The notes beneath the pieces were generated by a model that ran no database searches, was not told the DNA's origin, and saw only the letters and a program-made list of their open reading frames with translations. A DNA stretch of 64,000 bases, from contig NZ_CP046171.1 of the NCBI RefSeq assembly GCF_011801125.1, forward strand, positions 5,332,001 through 5,396,000. The letters are read 5' to 3'. A program made the translations under genes and the position numbers. Shown here one piece after another: positions 55,137 through 64,000 of this stretch. Every line of letters starts with the position of its first letter. The first letter of the stretch is position 1. This DNA comes from Nocardia brasiliensis. GTDB taxonomy: Bacteria; Actinomycetota; Actinomycetes; Mycobacteriales; Mycobacteriaceae.

Positions 55137-55835
55137 TCAGAACAGCGGCACCCCCGCGATCGGGTTCGTCGGCGCCTTCGACCCACCCGGTGGTTCCACA
55201 CTGATCGCGAGCTGCTCCCCCGGTGTGAACGTGGCCACGAACGGCTTTGCGACGGAAGGCATTTCGTCGAGCACCCCGGCCGAGCGCGGTGCCGCGCCCG
55301 TGGGTACCAGCCACACCTGATACACCTGCCCCACCCGCGGTCGCGCGACGCCGTCGAACACGACCCGCACCACCCGCAGGCCGGGCGAGACCTCCACGAC
55401 CACCGAGCCGCCGCCGGTGACCGGCCCGGCCAGCGTGCGTGTCGCCTGGTCCGCGCTCGACACCGGCGGCAGGTCGTTCGTCCGATCCGCGACCACCACA
55501 CCGCCGAGCACCAGGCACGCCGCGGCGGCCACCGTCACCGCACATCTGCGCCGCGTCCATTGCGCATCCGGTCGAGGCCGCGGCTGTGCGGGCAGCGCCG
55601 CCAGGATCCTGGCCTCGAGTTCCGGCGGCGGTTCCCGCGCGTCGAGCACCGCGACCCGCGCCATCACCTCGCGCATCCGCCACACCGTATCCAGAAAGGC
55701 TTGTCGCACAGCCGGATCCGCTGCCTCGAGCCGCTGCTCGATGCGTCTGCGTTCGATCTCGGCGACGGCGTCGAGCGCGCACGGGTAGGCGAGGTCGAGC
55801 AGTTCCGCGTCCGCGCGCGAGAGCGGCTCAGCCAT
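55137..55835 (-). CDS. Anti-sigma factor, RskA-like
   Basis: 232 aa membrane protein. The cytoplasmic N-terminal anti-sigma domain (about 1-90, ELLDLAYPCALDAVAEIERR) lacks a clear zinc-binding HxxxCxxC. One membrane helix (VTVAAAACLVLGGVVVA, about 105-121) precedes an extracytoplasmic RskA C-terminal domain. It would hold the adjacent sigma factor until proteolysis. The ATG overlaps the sigma-gene stop by 8 bp, ensuring equal synthesis. Confidence 0.88.
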   Translation of the reverse strand: MAEPLSRADAELLDLAYPCALDAVAEIERRRIEQRLEAADPAVRQAFLDTVWRMREVMARVAVLDAREPPPELEARILAALPAQPRPRPDAQWTRRRCAVTVAAAACLVLGGVVVADRTNDLPPVSSADQATRTLAGPVTGGGSVVVEVSPGLRVVRVVFDGVARPRVGQVYQVWLVPTGAAPRSAGVLDEMPSVAKPFVATFTPGEQLAISVEPPGGSKAPTNPIAGVPLF

Positions 55836-56517
55836 CGGCGCCCACTCCGGCCGAACATTTCTCGAGTCTGTGCAGCCCGTCGCGCAGGCGGATGCGCACG
55901 ACGGGCAATGATTGCCCGAGCTGACCGGCCGCTTCCCGGTAGGTGCGCCCGCGGTAGTAGGTCAGGGTGAGCGCGTCGCGTTGGGTGGGAGTGAGCGTGT
56001 CCAAGCAGTCGGCACGATCGAGCGCCGTCTGCTCCGGCACCGATGTCACGGCCACCTGGCCCCGGCCGCCGGGTGGGTAGGCCGCGTTCCACTCGCAGGC
56101 GGCCGCGTCGCGAACCCGTTGCACCGCAAGATGATGCGTGAGCGTCAGCAGCCAGCCGATGGGGCTCGACCGACGCGGGTCGTACTCCCCCGCCCGCGAC
56201 CAGACCGCCAGATACACCTCCTGTGTGAGGTCCGCGGCGGCGGCTTCGCCGCGCATGATCCGCAGGGCGAGCCCATAGACCTGTGCTCCGGTACGCCGGT
56301 AGAACTCGGCGAACGCGGCACGGTCACCCGCGTCCGTCGCGGCGAGCAAACCGACGAGCTCGCGACCGAGCGCCGCGGGCCGAGCGGCGGCGCTCGGCGG
56401 CGGGCAGGAGCGCGGCGTTCTCACCGCGTCCTCGTCCGCACCTTCCGGCGCTACGGCGCCGAAGCGGTGCGCGGAAGCAGAACCGGGCTTGCCAACGGCC
56501 GAATCACCTGCCTGCAT
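55828..56517 (-). CDS. ECF sigma factor, SigK-like
   Basis: 229 aa. Sigma region 2 is AALTQ-like: FAEFYRRTGAQVYGLALRIM with DLTQEVYLAVW, and region 4.2 carries LTLTYYRGRTYREAAGQLGQ (about 185-204). A 45-residue proline-rich leader precedes it, so the real start may be later. The downstream gene is its RskA-like anti-sigma factor, as in mycobacterial sigK-rskA. Confidence 0.9.
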   Translation of the reverse strand: MQAGDSAVGKPGSASAHRFGAVAPEGADEDAVRTPRSCPPPSAAARPAALGRELVGLLAATDAGDRAAFAEFYRRTGAQVYGLALRIMRGEAAAADLTQEVYLAVWSRAGEYDPRRSSPIGWLLTLTHHLAVQRVRDAAACEWNAAYPPGGRGQVAVTSVPEQTALDRADCLDTLTPTQRDALTLTYYRGRTYREAAGQLGQSLPVVRIRLRDGLHRLEKCSAGVGADG

Positions 56518-56566
56518 AGACAGGGGTTCGGTCCGAGACGGCGCGCGGATTGGTCTGCGACGTCGG

Positions 56567-57244
56567 TCAATTCGAAACCGCGGCGATCAACATGTACGCG
56601 GTGCCGAGATCCATCACCACGTGCGGCAGCGGCGCCCATCGTCGGCGCGCGCCGGTCGGCACCGCGACACACCCACCCGACCGAAGCACTACCCCCAGGT
56701 AGCCCGGCGTGTCGGCACTCGGACGGAGGATCGCGCCCGCCACCGTGACGAGCAAGGCGTCCGCCGCGAACAGACCGGCGAGCACCAGCGCGGGCACCGG
56801 CGCGGGTCCCTCGGCGTGCCCGGAGGCGACATGCCCGGACATCGCGTAGAGCATGGCCGCCGCGGCCACCGTCTGATATCCGAGCGGGATCACTCGATCG
56901 GCGGCGGGCGCTCCATCCGCGGCGCGCGATTCCAGGATGCGCGCCAGCAGCAGCCCGGCGAAAACGACCGTCAGCGCGGTGAGCACGCCGTGCACGGCGA
57001 TCGGGTTCGCACCCGCAGGGAACACCAGCATCGCGAGCATGACCAGGCACATGAGCAGGTGCGCGGCGTCGGATTCAGCAAACCCGCCGCGCGGCGCGGG
57101 CACCGGATCGCCTTGCCCCCGAACGTGTTCCGGCGCCGCGGCGGCGGGCGCCAGCAGCCGCCCCAGCACGATCGCCGCCGCGACCAGAAACGCCGCGACC
57201 ACCGCCCACCGCAACGCGGCGTACTGCTGCACGAATTGCGTCAC
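56567..57244 (-). CDS. DUF5134 integral membrane protein
   Basis: 225 aa with about five or six helices. The segment SDAAHLLMCLVMLAMLVF has the His/Met-rich face typical of DUF5134, and AMSGHVASGHAEG adds further His, suggesting metal handling that remains unproven. GTG 57244 follows GAGGTGG. It lies immediately upstream of the ECF sigma gene on the same strand and may be transcribed with it. Confidence 0.82.
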   Translation of the reverse strand: MTQFVQQYAALRWAVVAAFLVAAAIVLGRLLAPAAAAPEHVRGQGDPVPAPRGGFAESDAAHLLMCLVMLAMLVFPAGANPIAVHGVLTALTVVFAGLLLARILESRAADGAPAADRVIPLGYQTVAAAAMLYAMSGHVASGHAEGPAPVPALVLAGLFAADALLVTVAGAILRPSADTPGYLGVVLRSGGCVAVPTGARRRWAPLPHVVMDLGTAYMLIAAVSN

Positions 57245-57328
57245 ACCCCACCACCTCTTCGTCGCGGCGACCGGGACCTGTCCCCACCATGCTCGCATCG
57301 AACGGAACTGGGGAACGACCGCGACAGG

Positions 57329-58366
57329 TCAGTGGGGCACCGAGGTGCGATACCGGTCGGCGGCGGTCCGCGCGAAGCGACCGGGCGACACACCCCGCCA
57401 CTGTTTGAACGCGTTCGAAAAGCTCGGCGCGCCCGAATATCCCATCCGGTAGGCGACGTCCTCGACGGTCAGGCCGGTGGCGAGCAGTTCCTCGGCGAGG
57501 GTGCCGAAGGTCTCCGCACAAAGTCGGCGATAGGAGGTGCCCTCCTCGGCCAGTCGCCTGCGCATGGTGCGCAGGCTCATGTGCAGCCCGGCGGCGACCT
57601 CCTCCTGACTGAGTCTGCCGTTCATCCGGTGCATGAGCACCGAGCGCACCGAACCGGCCACCCCCTGCCGCAGGCCGCGACGCTGTAGCAGCTCGTCGCA
57701 CTGCTCCTCGAAGAGCTGGGCGGTGAGCGGGCTCGCCTGCGGCATCGGCTCGTCGACATCGGCGGCGTCGAACACGGCCAGCTGCAATTCGGCGGACTCG
57801 GTGCTCGGGATCTCGAACTGCGCCAGGATCGGCGCCAGGCGCGGGCCGAGACCGCCGGCGATCTCGGCGCGCAACACCGGCGGCGGCACGCCGAACACCA
57901 GGAACCAATTCGTCAGCAGCGCAGAGACATCGCGCTCGGCGAGGAAGGCACGCAGGTCGGTAGGCAGGTCACGGTCGTCGCCGTAGAGCCAGATCTCCTC
58001 GCCACGGTAGACGTGCCAGGCGCGCGCGAACGAGGTCATCAGGCTGAAGTAGCGCATGGCGACGTCGATGGCCTGGCCCATGGTCGGGCTGCTGAGCACC
58101 GCGAGCGCGAACACCCCGAGGGTGGTGATGTGCGTGCGGGCGCCCGCCTCCAGGCCGAGGCCCGGCGGATCGTCCAGCCGCGTGACGAGATTGCGAACGA
58201 TGCCCAGCTCCTGTGCCGCGGTGATTTCCGCACCGGGCGTCTTCAGCAGGCGAGGGTCGACTTGCGTGCCGTGCAGACACTGCGACTGGGTCAGACCGTG
58301 ATCTTCTCCGAGCTCGACGAGGATCACCGCGTGTGTCACCGACCGCCGCCACTCCCATGAGGCCAC
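57329..58366 (-). CDS. AraC family regulator with arabinose-binding-like N-terminus
   Basis: 345 aa. The N-terminal 200 residues resemble the Arabinose_bd domain of OruR/ArgR-type activators. The C-terminal AraC HTH region has LSQEEVAAGLHMSLRTMRRR and the second helix LTVEDVAYRMGYSGAPSFSN. GTG 58366 is chosen; TTG 58402 would add 12 residues. Divergent from an SDR gene about 300 bp away. Confidence 0.88.
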   Translation of the reverse strand: MASWEWRRSVTHAVILVELGEDHGLTQSQCLHGTQVDPRLLKTPGAEITAAQELGIVRNLVTRLDDPPGLGLEAGARTHITTLGVFALAVLSSPTMGQAIDVAMRYFSLMTSFARAWHVYRGEEIWLYGDDRDLPTDLRAFLAERDVSALLTNWFLVFGVPPPVLRAEIAGGLGPRLAPILAQFEIPSTESAELQLAVFDAADVDEPMPQASPLTAQLFEEQCDELLQRRGLRQGVAGSVRSVLMHRMNGRLSQEEVAAGLHMSLRTMRRRLAEEGTSYRRLCAETFGTLAEELLATGLTVEDVAYRMGYSGAPSFSNAFKQWRGVSPGRFARTAADRYRTSVPH

Positions 58367-58662
58367 GTGTCCATCGTTGCTTGCTATGGCCGATATGCGC
58401 AAGGTTTTTGGCCGGAGATCGTATGTTCCGTTGTCCCAATGCCATTGGGCGACGGCAATAAAACCGGCCGACCGGTTCTGAATACGACACCGCGCCGGTC
58501 ACGACACGCAACAACATTGGCCGAAGCCGGCATGGACGCCACCGCACGACTCGCCACCGCGCGACCACTGGCCGGATCGCGCAAACTCATGACCCGATAT
58601 CGCATGGAACGCCACTCAGCGACACCCTAGCGTTGACAAGAGACAAAGGTGGGCAGAACTAT

Positions 58663-59424
58663 ATGTCTCGAAAAACACTCACTGGCAAACGAATCGCGAT
58701 CACCGGGGGCGCGCACGGCATCGGGCGCGAGACCGCACTGGCTTTCCTCGCCGAGGGCGCCGACATCGTCCTCGGCGACGTGGACGTCGGATCGGTGCGC
58801 GCGGTGGCCGACCAGCTGTCCAGGACGCACGGCGGTACCGTGCTCGGCCTGGCCCTCGACGTCACCGACAGTGCGCGGTTCGCGAGCTTTCTCGACTACG
58901 CCACGCGCAAACTCGGCGGGCTGGACGTGCTGGTGAACGCCGCCGACGTGATGCCGTCGGGTCCGTTCCTCGCCGAGACCGAGGCCGAGACCGACCACCA
59001 GATCGCGGTCAACCTGCGCGCGGTCATCACCGGAACCCGCTTGGCCGCAGCACGATTCGCCGGCCACGGGCACGGGCACGGGCACGGGCACGGGCACGGG
59101 CACGGGCACGGGCACGGGCACGGGCAGATCGTGAACATCGGCACCGCGGCCGGGGTGACCGGTGCGCTGGGGGTCGCGGTGTACTGCGCGACCAAGCACG
59201 GCGTGGTCGGACTCGGCGCGGCACTCGATCACGAACTCGCCGAGCGCGGCGTCACCGTCAGCACCGTGGCGGCGGGGTCGATCACCGATCCGGTGGCGGT
59301 CGCCGACGCCGTGGTCGAGGCGGTACAGCGGCCCCGCGGCGGGCTCATCAGTGTGGCCGCGCCCCGTGGGCTGCGCGGCGGGGTGCTGCGCCGCGTCTTC
59401 GCGCGCGACGGCCAGGGGCACTGA
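58663..59424 (+). CDS. SDR family oxidoreductase with a Gly-His tract
   Basis: 253 aa. Cofactor loop TGGAHGIGRETA (about 12-23), LVNAADVM, and active-site VYCATK (Tyr/Lys) are present. Between AAARFAG and QIVNIGTAAG, where SDRs normally have a short turn before the beta strand, there are ten His-Gly units encoded by a 6-bp repeat. The loop is on the surface, so the enzyme could still fold. ATG 58663 is used. Divergent from the AraC gene. Confidence 0.9.
   Translation: MSRKTLTGKRIAITGGAHGIGRETALAFLAEGADIVLGDVDVGSVRAVADQLSRTHGGTVLGLALDVTDSARFASFLDYATRKLGGLDVLVNAADVMPSGPFLAETEAETDHQIAVNLRAVITGTRLAAARFAGHGHGHGHGHGHGHGHGHGHGQIVNIGTAAGVTGALGVAVYCATKHGVVGLGAALDHELAERGVTVSTVAAGSITDPVAVADAVVEAVQRPRGGLISVAAPRGLRGGVLRRVFARDGQGH
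59065..59124 (+). repeat. CACGGG tandem repeat, ten copies, in frame in an SDR gene
   Basis: Ten perfect 6-bp units encode (His-Gly)x10. A repeat this exact should vary in number among strains without breaking the frame. Confidence 0.97.
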
Positions 59425-59498
59425 GCGCAGCGGGCACATCGCTCAACGCACGTGAACCGGTTCCGCGGCAAGACAATTGGCGCGACCCATACCTCGCG

Positions 59499-61130
59499 TC
59501 ACAGTTCGCGCAGTACGCGTTTGAGCACCTTGCCGGTGGGATTGCGCGGGAGTTCGCCGACGAACAGCACGTCACGGGGCACCTTGAAGCGGGCCAGGTG
59601 GGCTTTGACGTGATCGCGCACATCGTCCTCGGTCAGCGCGTGTCCGTCGCGCAGCACGAGCACCGCGCGCAGCCGCTGGCCGTAGCGCTCGTCGGGCACA
59701 CCGAACGCGCTCACCTCCGCGACGGCCGGGTGCGCGGCGAGCAGCTCCTCCACCTCGCCGGGGAAGACGTTCTCGCCGCCGGAGACGATCATGTCGTCGT
59801 CGCGACCGTCGATGAAAAGCCTGCCCGCGCTGTCGAAGTGGCCGACATCGCCGCTGGACATGAGCTTGCCGACGCGCGCCTTGTCGCCGCCGCCGGTGTA
59901 GCCCTCGAACTGGAAGTCGTTGCCGACGAAGATCCGCCCGGTGCGTCCCGGCGGCAGCTCGTTACCGTCGTCATCGAGGATCTTGACCGTGGCGCCGGAG
60001 ACGGGACTGCCCACGCAGCCGGGCTCGACGGCCAGGTCGGCGGGCGTGGCGATGGTCGCGTAGGCCACCTCGGTGGAGCCGTACAGGTTGTAGATCACCG
60101 GGCCGAACGCCTCGGTCACCCGCACACAGAGGTCCGCGCCGAGCTGCGAGCCCGCGACGAAGATGATCCGCAACGCGGAGAAGTCGTGTCCCGCACGGGC
60201 TTGCGGACCCAGATCGACCAGGCGTCGCAACATCACCGGCACCGCGACCAGGGCGGTGGCGCGATGCCGGTGCATGCTGTCGAGCACCGCCTGCGGGTCG
60301 AAGCGACGGCGCAGCACCAGCGTGGTGCCGAAGCCGAGCGCCAGGGCCACGTGCGCGAAGCCGAGCGTATGGAACAGCGGCGCCGGGCATTCGGTGATCT
60401 CCCTGGCCCGGAACGGCACCTTGTCGAGCAGTGCGCCCAGCGGCGCGAGCGAAGTGGGCTCGCGGCGCGGCGCGCCCTTCGGTGTGCCGGTGGTACCGCT
60501 GGTCAGCAGGATCACCTTCGCGGTGGTGGTGGCGCGGCGCAGCGGGGTCCGCGGCGCGCCCGCGATCAGGTTGTCCAGCGTGCCGAGTCCCGGTTCGTCG
60601 GCCCAGGCCCGGTAGCGCCCGCGCGGCGCGGTGAGATCGCCGAGGACGCCGGTGTACTCCTCGTCGAAGACCAGCAGGTCGGCGCCCTCGCGGGCGACCA
60701 CCTCCCGCAGCTGCGGGCCCGCGAAATCGGTGTTGAGCAACACGATTCGAGCACCGCACTTGGCCGCGGCGAACACCGCGTAGTGGAAGCCGCGATGGTT
60801 GCGGGCCAGGATCGCCACGGTCTCGCCGTCGCGCAGGCCGCGCACCCGCCAGGCGTTGGCCAGCGCGGTGGTGCGCTCGTCGAGCTCGCGAAAGCTCACC
60901 GTGCCCAGCTCGTCGATCAGCGCGGCACGGTCCCGATAGCGCACCGCGGCGACACCGGTGAGCCCGCCTAACAGTCCGGACCGATAGACCGACACCCCCA
61001 TCCTGGCGAGCCGGTCCGGCCACTCCGGGGTCACCAACCCGGCCCGCACCGCCAAGGTGGCGTAGTAGGTTTCGTCGACGGCCCGCCGCACCACCTGCGC
61101 CGCCTGCGTCGCGACCTCGCCGAGTTTCAT
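59499..61130 (-). CDS. AMP-forming acyl-CoA synthetase (FadD-like)
   Basis: 543 aa. ATP loop LLTSGTTGTPKGAP (about 190-203), YGSTEVAYATI (adenine motif), and the ANL signature GRLFIDGRDDDMIVSGGENV in the C-terminal lid, with the catalytic Lys in NPTGKVLKR near the end. It activates a fatty acid as its CoA thioester. ATG 61130 is used. The nearby SDR and the GNAT gene have no clear link. Confidence 0.92.
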   Translation of the reverse strand: MKLGEVATQAAQVVRRAVDETYYATLAVRAGLVTPEWPDRLARMGVSVYRSGLLGGLTGVAAVRYRDRAALIDELGTVSFRELDERTTALANAWRVRGLRDGETVAILARNHRGFHYAVFAAAKCGARIVLLNTDFAGPQLREVVAREGADLLVFDEEYTGVLGDLTAPRGRYRAWADEPGLGTLDNLIAGAPRTPLRRATTTAKVILLTSGTTGTPKGAPRREPTSLAPLGALLDKVPFRAREITECPAPLFHTLGFAHVALALGFGTTLVLRRRFDPQAVLDSMHRHRATALVAVPVMLRRLVDLGPQARAGHDFSALRIIFVAGSQLGADLCVRVTEAFGPVIYNLYGSTEVAYATIATPADLAVEPGCVGSPVSGATVKILDDDGNELPPGRTGRIFVGNDFQFEGYTGGGDKARVGKLMSSGDVGHFDSAGRLFIDGRDDDMIVSGGENVFPGEVEELLAAHPAVAEVSAFGVPDERYGQRLRAVLVLRDGHALTEDDVRDHVKAHLARFKVPRDVLFVGELPRNPTGKVLKRVLREL

Positions 61131-61268
61131 GATCGAACCCCCTGGCCGGACAACCACGTCCATCGGAAGAGTGCGGGCAAGCGCCTCCACAGTAAAGCGC
61201 GTCCCCGCGGCCGCGTCGAGCACTCGTTTCCGAATGCGGACGACCCGGCGGCCCGGCATGATCGAGAA

Positions 61269-61775
61269 ATGCCCATCGAAACCGACCAGTCCGTAGCGCC
61301 GACTCGGGACGAACTCGCCTTGCGGATCGTCGTCGACGACCTGACCGGGCCGGAGATCGCCGCGCTGCTCACCGAGCACCGCGCCGACATGGCCGCACAC
61401 TCGCCGGCCGACAGCATGCACGCGCTGGACCTGGACGCGTTGCGCCGCCCGGAAGTCACTTTCTGGAGCGGGTGGGACGGCGATCGCCTCGCGGGCTGCG
61501 CCGCGCTCGTAGCGCTGGACACCGCGCACGCCGAGATCAAATCCATGCGCACCGCGGCGACCCACCGGCGCCGCGGCGTCGCCTCGATCCTGCTACGGCA
61601 CCTGCTGACCGAGGCCACCGCACGCGGCTATCGCCGGGTCAGTCTGGAGACCGGGACGCCGGAGTACTTCGCTCCCGCCCGGCGGCTCTATGCCGCATAC
61701 GGTTTCGAGCCGTGCCCGCCGTTCGGCGACTACCGGCTCGACCCCTACAGCGCGTTCCTGACGCGCACGCTCTGA
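61269..61775 (+). CDS. GNAT family N-acetyltransferase
   Basis: 168 aa. Acetyl-CoA loop THRRRGVASILLRHLLTEA (about 97-116) follows the motif-D strand EIKSMRTAA; the C-terminal PEYFAPARRLYAAYGFEPC is typical of the PhnO/YiiD-type subgroup. ATG 61269 is used. Divergent from the acyl-CoA synthetase and convergent with the aminotransferase gene. Confidence 0.9.
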   Translation: MPIETDQSVAPTRDELALRIVVDDLTGPEIAALLTEHRADMAAHSPADSMHALDLDALRRPEVTFWSGWDGDRLAGCAALVALDTAHAEIKSMRTAATHRRRGVASILLRHLLTEATARGYRRVSLETGTPEYFAPARRLYAAYGFEPCPPFGDYRLDPYSAFLTRTL

Positions 61776-61785
61776 GGTCCGCGGC

Positions 61786-63009
61786 TCAGCCGAGGGCCGC
61801 GGCGAAGCCGGCCACCAGCTCGTCGACCTGGTCGTCGGTCATGACGAACGACGGCGAGATCTGCATGGCGCCCTGGCCCGCGGCGCGACTGGAAATGCCG
61901 TGGGCGCGCAGGGTTTTCACCATGGGAAGGCCCTCGGCGGGATCGACCAGCTGCACCGCGGCGACGGCGCCGAGCCCGCTGCGGATCTCCGCGACGCGCG
62001 GATGCTCGGCCAGCGGCGCCAGCTTCGCGTGCAGGGTCGACTCCAGGCGCGCGGCCTCGGCCAGGAGGTTCTCCCGCTCGACGATGTCGAGGTTGGCCAG
62101 CGCCGCGGCGGCCGACCCCGCGTGCCCGCCGTAGGTGTAGCCGTGCCGCCACCAGACACCGCCGCTGAAGAACGGTTCGGCCACGCGCGGGGCGATGAAC
62201 ACCGCGCCCATCGGCAGGTACCCGGAGGTGAGGCCCTTCGCGGTGGTCATCAGGTCGGGCTCGAGGTCGAAGCGCGACGAGGCGAACCACGAGCCGCCGA
62301 TCCGGCCGAACCCGGTGACCACCTCGTCGGCGACGAAGAGGATGTCGTGGTCGCGGCAGATCCGGCGCACCTCGGCGAGGTAGCCCTGCGGCGGCAGGTA
62401 GATGCCGCCCGCGCCGATGATGGGCTCACAGAAGAACGCGGCGATCCGTTCGGCGCCGATCTCCTCGATCAGCGCGAGCAGCGCCTTGGCGTCGTCCCAG
62501 TCGACGGTGCGCGCGTCGGCCATCAGCTCGCCGTAGCCTTCGCGGTTGACCGGGATGCCTGCCAGCGCGGTGCCCGCGACATGCATGCCGTGATATGCCT
62601 TGCTGCGCCCGACCACGATCGTCTTGTCCGGCCTGCCGAGCTCGTGCCAGTACCGACGGGCCAGCTTGGCCGCGGTGTCCACCGAGTCCGAGCCGCCGGA
62701 GGTGAAGAAGATCTTGCTGCCCGGCACCGGCGCCAGCGCGGAGAGCCGCTCGGCGAGTTCCTGGGTGGCGGGCTCGGCGAAGTCGCCGAAGTTGGAGTAG
62801 TGCGCGATCTGGCGCAGCTGGGCGGCGACCGCGTCGGCGATCTCGCCGCGCCCGTGCCCGACGTTGGTGAACCACAGTCCGGCGGTGGCGTCGAGGTAGC
62901 GCTTGCCCGCGGCATCGTAGATATAGGCGCCCTCGCCCCGGGCGACGACGAACGCGCCGTCCCGCTCGACCGCACCCATATCGGCGAATCCGTGCCACAG
63001 CGAGTTCAT
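61786..63009 (-). CDS. Class III aminotransferase, PLP-dependent
   Basis: 407 aa. PLP contacts are visible in FFTSGGSDSVDTAAKLARRYW (phosphate loop), YHGMHVAGTALAG, and FVADEVVTGFGRIGGSW with the catalytic Lys in TTAKGLTSGYLPMGA. Family members include omega-aminotransferases such as those using putrescine, beta-alanine or taurine. ATG 63009 follows AAGGTGG. It could serve polyamine catabolism, but this is only possible by family. Confidence 0.92.
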   Translation of the reverse strand: MNSLWHGFADMGAVERDGAFVVARGEGAYIYDAAGKRYLDATAGLWFTNVGHGRGEIADAVAAQLRQIAHYSNFGDFAEPATQELAERLSALAPVPGSKIFFTSGGSDSVDTAAKLARRYWHELGRPDKTIVVGRSKAYHGMHVAGTALAGIPVNREGYGELMADARTVDWDDAKALLALIEEIGAERIAAFFCEPIIGAGGIYLPPQGYLAEVRRICRDHDILFVADEVVTGFGRIGGSWFASSRFDLEPDLMTTAKGLTSGYLPMGAVFIAPRVAEPFFSGGVWWRHGYTYGGHAGSAAAALANLDIVERENLLAEAARLESTLHAKLAPLAEHPRVAEIRSGLGAVAAVQLVDPAEGLPMVKTLRAHGISSRAAGQGAMQISPSFVMTDDQVDELVAGFAAALG

Positions 63010-63178
63010 ATGTCCACCTTTACCCCAGGCAGGCCTCCCCCAGCGAATCCCGCCGCCCCGATATGGCCAGTGCCACGTTCGCCGTGCCCACTCATGACTG
63101 CGCCATGCGCGACGCACACTGTGTCATGATTCGCTCTCTTCGTTCGCTCATGACCCGCCCCGCGCGCGCATGACGCGC

Positions 63179-63805
63179 TCACGACCCGCCGTAACGGGCC
63201 CGGCCGCCGACCGCGGCGACGGCGACGGCGAGCAGGGCGAAGACGCCGGTCAGCACGATCAGGCCGATGGTCAGCGAGACGTAGCCCTGACCTCGGGGAT
63301 CGATGAACGGATACGGGTACCAGTCCACGATCGGACCGCGGATCAGCGTGTAGACGCCATAGACCAGCGGATAGATCAACCACAGCGCCACCAGCCGCGG
63401 CGACAGCGCGACCCGCACCCGCGATGGCACCAGCACCCAGTCGGCGACCAGCACGATCGGCAGCACCCGGTGCAGGATGTCGTTGATCCAGCGATCGGTC
63501 AGCATCACGTCGATGTTCGCCAGCAGCACCGCGTAGACCACGGCGGTGATGAGCAGATACAGGGTGGCAGCGCCGCGTAGCACCTGCCAGCGGTGCCCCC
63601 GCGGATCGCGCAGGCCGCCGATCAGCAGCACGACCACCCCGATGACGTTCGACTCAATGGTGAAGAAGCTGAAGTAGTTTCCCGTGGAAAACGCCGCCTC
63701 GTGCAGGTTGCGCAACGGGATCCAGGCCAGCGCGACGATGCCGAGCACACCGAAGGCCACCCGCAGAATCCGATAGAACAAAGCCGTGCCCGTATCGGCG
63801 CTCAT
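63179..63805 (-). CDS. Pr6Pr-type six-helix membrane protein
   Basis: 208 aa with six predicted helices. The family segments are FFSFFTIESNVIGVVVLLIG (first loop), NDILHRVLPIVLVADWVLVP, and LWLIYPLVYGVYTLIRGPIVDWYPYPFIDP. Related to FAR-17a/AIG1-like proteins. Function is unknown. ATG 63805 is chosen over upstream in-frame sequence of poor quality. Confidence 0.85.
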   Translation of the reverse strand: MSADTGTALFYRILRVAFGVLGIVALAWIPLRNLHEAAFSTGNYFSFFTIESNVIGVVVLLIGGLRDPRGHRWQVLRGAATLYLLITAVVYAVLLANIDVMLTDRWINDILHRVLPIVLVADWVLVPSRVRVALSPRLVALWLIYPLVYGVYTLIRGPIVDWYPYPFIDPRGQGYVSLTIGLIVLTGVFALLAVAVAAVGGRARYGGS

Positions 63806-63932
63806 CGCCCGATCCTCGCATATCAGCCCCCATTTCCCCGGCAGATCAGGACGAGCCGCACAGCGGGGACAACCCGGGCGCGCCGCCTGCCGGAAATTCC
63901 GGTTGCCGTGCTTCGCTAGGCTTGACGATGCG

Positions 63933-64000
63933 ATGACCAGGACAGCTGATACCGGACCCCGCGAGCTCCGCACCCGCCTGGCGAATCTCTCCCTCCGCGA
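63933..64000 (+). CDS. Start of an unidentified gene, truncated by the window end
   Basis: An ATG at 63933 opens a frame (MTRTADTGPRELRTRLANLS) that continues to the last base. Only 22 codons are seen, so no function can be named. It is divergent from the membrane protein gene. Confidence 0.4.
   Translation, partial: MTRTADTGPRELRTRLANLSLR

Overview
The window is a stretch of high-GC actinobacterial chromosome, most likely Nocardia or a close relative. The base composition is very GC-rich, GTG starts and ATGA/TGATG couplings are frequent, and the gene order suhB-ppgK-sigA ... YihY-DUF3039-DUF3099 ... sigB ... ideR-galE-DUF4192 ... PAC2-DUF3516 helicase ... oxyR-ahpC-ahpD matches, as I remember it, the Rv2701c-Rv2714 region of Mycobacterium tuberculosis and the sigB-dtxR-galE-helicase-oxyR order of Corynebacterium. 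Almost everything is chromosomal housekeeping with accessory genes inserted between the conserved blocks. I see no rRNA, tRNA, CRISPR array, prophage or transposase gene.

Layout. 1-5 kb: suhB (partial), polyphosphate glucokinase, principal sigma factor sigA, and a coupled pair that looks like a winged-helix protein plus a roadblock-like protein. 5-15 kb: a lipoprotein, an ethanolamine permease/EutB/EutC operon, a rhomboid-like protein, a KhtTU-type K+/H+ antiporter, a NarL-type two-component system and small genes. 15-33 kb: TetR, SNF2 helicase plus SWIM protein, methyltransferases, AraC, a divergent SDR/TetR pair, an XPB-like helicase, the YihY/DUF3039/DUF3099 block, an MFS gene lacking its first helices, a VOC protein and sigB behind an ECF-type promoter. 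33-48 kb: a GNAT/acyl-CoA-synthetase-like acetyltransferase coupled to the deacetylase acuC, ideR-galE, DUF4192, lipoprotein, PAC2, DUF3516 helicase, then ornithine decarboxylase followed by a SpeD-SpeE fusion (a compact polyamine pathway). 48-64 kb: TetR-SDR-tautomerase with twin operators, a DUF559-type nuclease-like gene between direct repeats, oxyR/ahpC/ahpD, PhzF, ECF sigma/anti-sigma, DUF5134, AraC/SDR, acyl-CoA synthetase, GNAT, class III aminotransferase and a membrane protein.

The most unusual material is non-coding. (1) A palindromic element occurs three times (around 26.47, 49.97 and 50.93 kb). Its stems differ by paired changes that keep the hairpin perfect. Two copies form an identical 63-bp direct repeat around the DUF559 gene. 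(2) Many gaps hold short tandem arrays (7, 15, 16-17, 20-21, 24, 49 bp), several of which look like degenerate duplications of the 3' end of the neighbouring gene. Related expansions sit inside coding sequence: a 21-bp x3 repeat at the end of yihY and a 6-bp x10 Gly-His tract in an SDR. No computation or database search was possible; names rest on motif recognition, and start sites on ribosome-binding sites and overlaps.
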